Below are positions 58,629 through 64,000 of a stretch of DNA of 64,000 bases, piece by piece (the stretch's first letter is position 1; each line of letters opens with the position of its first letter). The DNA is from CAKZLS01 sp963701445 (GTDB taxonomy: Bacteria; Pseudomonadota; Alphaproteobacteria; Rhodospirillales; Defluviicoccaceae), in contig CAVPAM010000007.1 in assembly GCA_963701445.1 (NCBI GenBank), forward strand, positions 1 to 64,000, given 5' to 3'. A program made the translations under genes and the position numbers. The notes under the pieces are model-generated. The model was not told where the DNA came from. It worked only from the letters and a program-made list of their open reading frames with translations, and made no database searches.

Positions 58629-58928
58629 CGTTTCGTCTCCTTCGGTCTCCCGGCCGCCTGGCGTGCGGGAAAATGCGCGAATTGTCGGGTTTCCGCCAAA
58701 TACGGATCCGTAAACGTGCGTGGACCTGGGAGCGCGCGCAACAGGGTTTCCGCCGGCGCGGCCGCGATGGGAGCGAACCTATTGACACTGCTTAAAAATT
58801 AGGCGCCCAAAATCATTCCGTGATCGGAAGATCTCATCTTTTGCAAGATGAATCAGGGCATTAAAAGTCGAATCGCGAGTCGGATGGGAGCTGTTCGAGG
58901 TTCGCGCGAGAAGTGGACGGGCCGGCTT
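58629..58928. other. Gene-free stretch upstream of the RTX gene
   Basis: No gene seen. It holds the promoter region of the RTX gene (minus strand). An AT-richer part lies at 58785-58870. A small stem (CATCTT/AAGATG, 58835-58850) lies there too. TTGACA at 58782-58787 is on the plus strand, with no gene behind it. Confidence 0.3.
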
Positions 58929-59699
58929 CTACAGGCGTCCGAGCAGGCCGTCCAGGGTCTCGCAGATACGCTCTAGGTCTTCGGGCTCCGACATCCGGTG
59001 TTCGGCGTCCTTGACGAGCGTGATCTCCACGTCGCCGGACCGCAGCTTTTCGGCGATTCGAAGCGACGTTTGCCAGGGAACGTCCGGATCCTTCATGCCG
59101 TGGATCAAGCGGACCGGGCAATCGAGTTGGATCTCGTCGCGCAGCAACAGGTGATCGCGGCCCTCCTCGATGATCAGTTTGGTGACCGGCGTCGGTTCGG
59201 GGTCGTAGGGGCTGTGGACGGGAACCACACCGTCGCGCTCCAGGATCGCCTTCTGGTCCTCGGTCAGCGTCGCGGTGATCAGATCCTCGGTGAAATCGGG
59301 GGCGGACGCGATGCCGAGGATGGCGGCGATCCGCTCGGGGCGCCGCAAGGCGGCGAGCAGCATGATCCAGCCGCCGAGGCTGGAGCCGACCAGGACCTGC
59401 GGCCCGTCGGTGAGGGTATCGAGGGCGAAGGCGGCGTCGTCGGCCCAGCGCCCCACGGTGCCGTCGGTAAAGGCACCCGACGACGCCCCGTGGCCGAAAT
59501 AATCGAACCGCAGGTACGCCAGTCCGCGCGCCCGGCAGAAGTGCTCCAGGCGAATGGCCTTGGTGCCGGTCATGTCCGACATGTAGCCGGTCAGAAAGAC
59601 GATACCTGGCGACTTGCCAGGGATTCGATGGTAGGCAATAGTCTCGCCGTCCCCGCGCCGCGCGAATTGCGGTCCGGGGTCGGTCTTCGCGTCACCCAT
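58929..59699 (-). CDS. Alpha/beta hydrolase
   Basis: 256 residues. The nucleophile elbow is VGSSLGGWI (Ser about residue 103); FDYFGHGASSG is the usual mid-strand motif; the acid is probably Asp in GMKDPDVPW and the base His in DAEHRMSEP. It resembles the human ABHD10/acyl-protein thioesterase class. GGGAG lies about 7 bases before the ATG at 59699. Its start is only 15 bases from that of the divergent glycosyltransferase gene. Confidence 0.87.
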   Translation of the reverse strand: MGDAKTDPGPQFARRGDGETIAYHRIPGKSPGIVFLTGYMSDMTGTKAIRLEHFCRARGLAYLRFDYFGHGASSGAFTDGTVGRWADDAAFALDTLTDGPQVLVGSSLGGWIMLLAALRRPERIAAILGIASAPDFTEDLITATLTEDQKAILERDGVVPVHSPYDPEPTPVTKLIIEEGRDHLLLRDEIQLDCPVRLIHGMKDPDVPWQTSLRIAEKLRSGDVEITLVKDAEHRMSEPEDLERICETLDGLLGRL

Positions 59700-59714
59700 G
59701 ATGAACTCCCGAGC

Positions 59715-60947
59715 ATGACCTTGGAACCGGACCATAACACCGCATCGGCGGCCGACGCCACGGACAACCGCCATGCCCCGTATAGCGCCCGGGCGGACGG
59801 GCGTCCGCCGGCGATCCTGCAGGTGCTGCCCGCGTTGCGCAACCTGGGCGGACTGGAACAGACCGTCCTGAGCGTCGCCGCCGCCGTCGCCGAGGCCGGC
59901 GGCCGGTCGGTTGTCGCGTCGGCGGGCGGGCCCTTTGTCCACACGTTGACCCGCGCCGGCGTCCGCCACGTGACGCTGCCGCTGGACAGCGCCAATCCGC
60001 TGACCCTGTATGTCAATGGCCAGAAGCTCGCGAGCCTGGTCAAAACGGAGCAGGTCGACGTCATCCACGCCTTCGCGCCCGGCGCGGCCACCAGCGCCTG
60101 GCGGGCGGCGCGGCAAACGGGCCGCCCGCTGATGACCACCTTTCATGGCCCGCCGCCCGGCGCCGGCCGAACGGCGCGCCGCTACGTCAAGGCGATGACC
60201 ATGGGAAAACCGGTTATCGCCCTCTCGCGTTTCGCCGCCGGACGGCTCAACCGGGATCACGGGGTGCCGGCGAGCGATATCCGGGTCGTCTATCCGGGCA
60301 TCGACGTGGAGCGGTTCGACCCGCTTTCGGTGTCCACCGACCGGATCGTCGCGTTGGCCCAACGCTGGCGGCTCCAGGACGGCCACCCCGTGGTCATGCT
60401 GCCGGGCGACCTGGTTCCCGGAAGAGGTCACGAACTGCTGCTGGAGGCCGTGAGCAGGCTGGGCCGGACGGATGTGTGCTGCCTGTTCGTCGGATCGGAG
60501 CGCGACGGCGGACGCCACCGGCGCGCGATCGAGACCCTGGCCGCCACGACCGGACTGGGAGGCGGCGTGCGTCTCGTCGATCGCTGCGAGGACATGCCGG
60601 CCGCCTACATGCTGGCCGACGTGGTCGTCTGCCCCTCCACCGAACCCCGGGCGTTCAATACGCGCATTGTCGAGGCGCAGGCCCTGGCGCGGCCCGTGGT
60701 CGTCGCCGACCATGGCGGCGCGCGGGAGGCCATCGATCCCGACCGGACCGGATGGCTCGTCGCTCCGAACGACGCCGGCGCCCTCGCCGCCGCCATCGCC
60801 AGCGCCCTCGGGCTCTCCATGGAGGAGCGCGCCCAGCTTGGAGAGGTTGCCCACGGCCATGTCCGCGACCATTTCTCAAGAGAGGTGCTCTGCGCCCGGA
60901 CCCTTGAAATCTACGCGGAGGTGGCGGGAACGCCGCGCGGCGCCTGA
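59715..60947 (+). CDS. Group 1 (GT4) glycosyltransferase
   Basis: 410 residues with a two-domain GT-B fold. The N-terminal domain begins ILQVLPALRNLGGLEQTVLS; the C-terminal domain has the acceptor/donor block PSTEPRAFNTRIVEAQALAR and then GGAREAI, typical of GT4 enzymes such as lipopolysaccharide and glycan transferases. Donor and acceptor are unknown. There is no visible ribosome site at 59715. Confidence 0.88.
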   Translation: MTLEPDHNTASAADATDNRHAPYSARADGRPPAILQVLPALRNLGGLEQTVLSVAAAVAEAGGRSVVASAGGPFVHTLTRAGVRHVTLPLDSANPLTLYVNGQKLASLVKTEQVDVIHAFAPGAATSAWRAARQTGRPLMTTFHGPPPGAGRTARRYVKAMTMGKPVIALSRFAAGRLNRDHGVPASDIRVVYPGIDVERFDPLSVSTDRIVALAQRWRLQDGHPVVMLPGDLVPGRGHELLLEAVSRLGRTDVCCLFVGSERDGGRHRRAIETLAATTGLGGGVRLVDRCEDMPAAYMLADVVVCPSTEPRAFNTRIVEAQALARPVVVADHGGAREAIDPDRTGWLVAPNDAGALAAAIASALGLSMEERAQLGEVAHGHVRDHFSREVLCARTLEIYAEVAGTPRGA

Positions 60948-61053
60948 ATGCCGCCGGCCGCTCGGACCGGCTAAATCTTGACTATCAAGTGGACAAGTCT
61001 AGATTGCGGACCCACTCACGAACACCGACTCTCAAGGCGAAGGCGAACCGGTA

Positions 61054-63000
61054 TTGCAAATCGAGGATAAGGCTCAGGACGCCGTCCGCATTACCTTGCC
61101 CGACGGCGGCATCAAGGAATTCGGCGGCCCGGTCTCGGGCGCCGACGTGGCCGCCAGTATCGGACCCGGACTGGCCAAGGCGGCGTTGGCCGTGCGCGTC
61201 GACGGCGTGATGAAGGACCTCGCCGAGGTTGTGGACCGCGACAGCAATGTGTCGATCGTGACCGCCAAGGACGCCGACGCCCTCGAACTGATCCGGCACG
61301 ACGCCGCCCATGTCATGGCCGAGGCCGTGCAGGAATTGTATCCCGGCACCCAGGTGACCATCGGTCCGGCCATCGAAAACGGTTTCTATTACGACTTCGC
61401 CCGGGCGGATCCGTTCACCCCGGACGACCTCGCCGCCATCGAGGCGCGGATGCGCGAGATCGTCGACCGCGACGAACGGATCGTCCGCGAGGAGTGGGAC
61501 CGGGACCAGGCGATCACCCACTTCAAGTCCATCGGCGAGCACTACAAGGCCCAGATCATCGGCGAAATCCCCGAGGACGAGCCGGTCAGCATCTACCGCC
61601 AGGGCGACTGGCTGGACCTGTGCCGGGGACCGCACCTGCCGTCCACCGGCAAGCTCGGGAAGGCGTTCAAGCTGACCAAGCTCGCGGGGGCCTATTGGCG
61701 CGGCGACTCGCGAAACGAGATGCTGCAGCGGATCTACGGCACCGCCTGGGCCGACCAGAAGCAGCTCGACGCCTACCTCCACATGCTGGAGGAGGCGGAA
61801 CGGCGCGACCACCGCCGTCTCGGCCGCGAGATGGACCTGTTCCACCTGCAGGACGTGGCCGCCGGCTCGGTCTTCTGGCACCCCAAGGGCTGGACGCTCT
61901 ACCGCACGCTGCAACGCTACATGCGCGATCGATTGGAGCGGGCCGACTACGTGGAGGTGAACACGCCGCAGCTGGTGGACCGGGGCCTGTGGGAAGCGTC
62001 GGGACACTGGGAGAAGTTCCGCGAGCACATGTTCACCGCCGAGTCCGAGGACCGGATCCTGGCGCTGAAACCGATGAACTGCCCGTGCCACGTTCAGATC
62101 TACAAGCAGGGGATCACCAGCTACAAGAGCCTGCCGCTGCGCATGGCGGAATTCGGCTCGTGCCATCGCGACGAACCCTCGGGCGCGCTGCACGGACTGA
62201 TGCGGGTCCGCGCCTTCACCCAGGACGACGCCCACATTTTCTGCACCGAGGACCAGATCACCTCGGAAACCGAGGCGTTCTGCGCGCTGCTTCTGAGCAT
62301 CTACAAGGACTTCGGGTTCGAGGACGTGATCGTCAAATTCTCCGATCGCCCGGACAAGCGGGCGGGGAGCGACGCGACCTGGGACAAGGCCGAGAACGCG
62401 CTCAAGGAAGCGACCGCGACGGCGGGCCTGGCCACGGAACTGAACCCGGGAGAAGGCGCCTTTTACGGCCCCAAGCTGGAATTCGTCCTGCGCGACGCCA
62501 TCGGCCGGGACTGGCAGCTCGGAACGCTGCAGGTGGATTTCGTTCTTCCGGAGCGGCTGGACGCCACCTACATCGGCGAGGACGGGTCCAAGCACCGGCC
62601 GGTCATGCTCCATCGCGCCATTCTCGGATCGTTCGAACGGTTCATCGGCATTCTCATCGAGCATTACGCCGGGCGGTTTCCGCTGTGGCTGGCGCCGCTG
62701 CAAGTGGTGGTCGCCACCATCACCAAGGACGCCGACGATTACGCGCACCAGGTTCACAAGGCCGCGGTGTCGGCCGGATTGCGGGCCGAACTCGATCTCC
62801 GCAACGAAAAGATCGGCTTCAAGGTGCGCGAGCACAGCGTCGGCAAAGTGCCGCTGATCCTCGTGGTCGGCGCCCGCGAGCGGGACGACGGAACGGTCGC
62901 CATCCGCCGTCTTGGGTCCCAGGGCCAAGAAATACTTGCTCTTGATCAAGCGATTGCTAGACTTCTCGCGGAAGCCGCCGCGCCCCGCGCGACGGAATAG
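61054..63000 (+). CDS. thrS: Threonyl-tRNA synthetase
   Basis: 648 residues in the standard layout: TGS domain, editing domain with the HDAAHVMAEA block, catalytic core with MNCPCH (zinc-binding Cys) and FGSCHRDEPSGALHGL (motif 2), and a C-terminal anticodon-binding domain. It begins at TTG 61054 with AAGGCGA upstream; no ATG or GTG gives a better fit. infC follows on the same strand after 363 bases, as in many bacteria. Confidence 0.94.
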   Translation: MQIEDKAQDAVRITLPDGGIKEFGGPVSGADVAASIGPGLAKAALAVRVDGVMKDLAEVVDRDSNVSIVTAKDADALELIRHDAAHVMAEAVQELYPGTQVTIGPAIENGFYYDFARADPFTPDDLAAIEARMREIVDRDERIVREEWDRDQAITHFKSIGEHYKAQIIGEIPEDEPVSIYRQGDWLDLCRGPHLPSTGKLGKAFKLTKLAGAYWRGDSRNEMLQRIYGTAWADQKQLDAYLHMLEEAERRDHRRLGREMDLFHLQDVAAGSVFWHPKGWTLYRTLQRYMRDRLERADYVEVNTPQLVDRGLWEASGHWEKFREHMFTAESEDRILALKPMNCPCHVQIYKQGITSYKSLPLRMAEFGSCHRDEPSGALHGLMRVRAFTQDDAHIFCTEDQITSETEAFCALLLSIYKDFGFEDVIVKFSDRPDKRAGSDATWDKAENALKEATATAGLATELNPGEGAFYGPKLEFVLRDAIGRDWQLGTLQVDFVLPERLDATYIGEDGSKHRPVMLHRAILGSFERFIGILIEHYAGRFPLWLAPLQVVVATITKDADDYAHQVHKAAVSAGLRAELDLRNEKIGFKVREHSVGKVPLILVVGARERDDGTVAIRRLGSQGQEILALDQAIARLLAEAAAPRATE

Positions 63001-63363
63001 GCGGGGATGGTTTCGCCATGATCCGCCTTGTGGAGAGGCTTGGGGACGTTGGAGCTTGAAGGCGATATCGGGTGACGTTCCGGGAGGGTGTGTTTGAGTG
63101 ATCACATCGGAATTGGGTTGACCAATTGCGAACAGGGCAGCAACTCCCGTTGGGCCGCCCCACGGCTCTCATACCATCATTTCACTACTACGGACATCGA
63201 ACACGGGCCGGGGCCGGGCGTGGAGGCCGGATCCGATCCGCAGGCGTATGGCGCCGCGCCGAGGGTTGATGTATGAGACCATGCGCGGTCCAGGCGCCGA
63301 GTAGCAGCAATCCAGGCCCGGCGGCTCGCGGGAGAGCGGGGCACAGAAAAAGGAGTTCGTTCC
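63001..63363 (+). other. thrS-infC intergenic region, leader of infC
   Basis: No gene seen. It should hold the transcript leader of infC. The ribosome site AAAAAGGAG (63347-63355) is clear. No convincing terminator for thrS, and no riboswitch, was found. Confidence 0.4.
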
Positions 63364-63900
63364 ATAGCCAGAGTACCATTTGACCAGACGCCGTCACGCG
63401 ATGGCCCGCGCGTCAACGAAGACATCAACGTGTCCATGGTGCGTGTCGTCGATCATGAAGGAGAACAATTGGGCGTGCTTTCGGTTACCGACGCCCTGAA
63501 CCGGGCGGCGGACGTCGGTCTCGATCTTGTGGAGGTGGCGCCGAACGCGGATCCGCCGGTCTGCAAGTTCCTCGATTACGGCAAGTACAAGTACGAAGCG
63601 CAGAAAAAGAAGAGCGAGGCCCGGAAAAAGCAGAAGATCATCGATGTCAAGGAGATCAAGATGCGCCCGGGCATCGACGAGCACGACTACCAGGTGAAGA
63701 TGCGCAACATGCACCGCTTCCTGGAAGACGGCGACAAGGTCAAGGTCACCATCCGGTTTCGCGGCCGCGAGATGGTTCATCAGGATCTGGGAATGAAGGT
63801 TCTCGACCGCGTGCGCGAGGAACTCGGTGAAATGGTCAAGGTCGAACTGATGCCCAGGCTCGAAGGCCGGCAGATGATCATGATCATGGCTCCGCGCTGA
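63364..63900 (+). CDS. infC: Translation initiation factor IF-3
   Basis: 178 residues. The N-terminal domain (GPRVNEDINVSMVRVVDHEG), the Lys-rich linker (YKYEAQKKKSEARKKQK) and the C-terminal domain (KMRPGIDEHDYQVKM) are all present. It reads best from ATA 63364, 8 bases after AAAAAGGAG. GTG 63430 would cut off the N-terminal strand. AUA, like the AUU of Escherichia coli, is a rare start that IF-3 itself discriminates against, so its use allows autoregulation. rpmI and rplT probably follow beyond the window. Confidence 0.92.
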   Translation: MARVPFDQTPSRDGPRVNEDINVSMVRVVDHEGEQLGVLSVTDALNRAADVGLDLVEVAPNADPPVCKFLDYGKYKYEAQKKKSEARKKQKIIDVKEIKMRPGIDEHDYQVKMRNMHRFLEDGDKVKVTIRFRGREMVHQDLGMKVLDRVREELGEMVKVELMPRLEGRQMIMIMAPR

Positions 63901-64000
63901 ATCCGGCGCCGGCGTTTCGCCTGGCCCGCCACCTTGCGTTTGTTGGCCAGTGGCCTTATAAGCTTCGCTTTCGTGCGCCTGGCACAGCGGTCCGGCGAGG

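Noticed and set aside
56370..58802. 810-codon open frame on the plus strand
   Set aside because: It is the complement of the RTX repeats. Regular repeats give regular frames on the other strand, and the Val/Ala-rich product is artificial.
63430..63900. infC starting at GTG 63430
   Set aside because: This would drop about 22 conserved N-terminal residues and ignore the strong ribosome site before ATA 63364.

Overview
This is GC-rich bacterial DNA, almost certainly from an alphaproteobacterium, most likely of the Rhodospirillales type. The best evidence is a circularly permuted, two-piece tmRNA gene followed directly by an alpha-type SspB adaptor. The hopanoid genes (hpnA and hpnJ types) and the gene density fit this. 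No tRNA, rRNA or CRISPR array was found. The left edge cuts through an IS91-family transposase gene; the right edge lies just after infC.

Layout. 1-1.3 kb: end of an IS91-like element. 1.3-7.4 kb: a lipid-type cluster with a radical SAM enzyme, an FkbM methyltransferase, a Rieske oxygenase, an HpnA-type dehydrogenase/epimerase and HpnJ. 7.7-11.3 kb: DUF2760, an Hsp70 homologue, DUF805 and a TPR protein. 11.3-18.1 kb: TspO, two envelope proteins of unknown role, RF3, a hydrolase, an EamA transporter, two small membrane proteins and YajC. 18.2-24.9 kb (minus strand): hflK-hflC-DUF2065-degQ-trpB2-DUF1015, a membrane-proteostasis unit with metabolic genes downstream. 25.1-28.2 kb: mrp, thyX, ssrA, sspB. 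28.4-32.8 kb: a class I fumarase, a hydrolase, a class II fumarase and a LysE exporter. 33.4-36.9 kb: an AsmA-like protein. 37.0-43.6 kb: a complete N-ATPase operon (atpDCQRBEFAG), followed by a convergent sodium-symporter-family gene. 45.1-46.9 kb: bacteriohemerythrin and a TIR-domain protein. 47.2-56.2 kb: glgX, a thioredoxin/CcdA-type membrane protein, a GST, a TPR protein, a YeeZ-like dehydrogenase, NfeD and an SPFH protein. 56.3-58.6 kb: a large RTX repeat protein. 58.9-63.9 kb: a hydrolase, a glycosyltransferase, thrS and infC.

The main points of interest are these. (1) The radical SAM/FkbM/Rieske/HpnA/HpnJ island looks like an undescribed route for modifying a hopanoid or related polyisoprenoid. 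(2) A G-tract plus promoter-like element occurs twice, in opposite orientations, about 5 kb apart; each copy points at a gene with a long untranslated leader. (3) The N-ATPase c subunit has two membrane glutamates. (4) A TIR protein appears to lack the usual catalytic glutamate. (5) infC appears to start at AUA. (6) Four normally conserved genes (hflK, sspB, the AsmA-like gene, atpG) are broken by single-base indels that can each be repaired by one base. That pattern suggests consensus errors in the assembly more than real gene decay, so frames here should be read with care.
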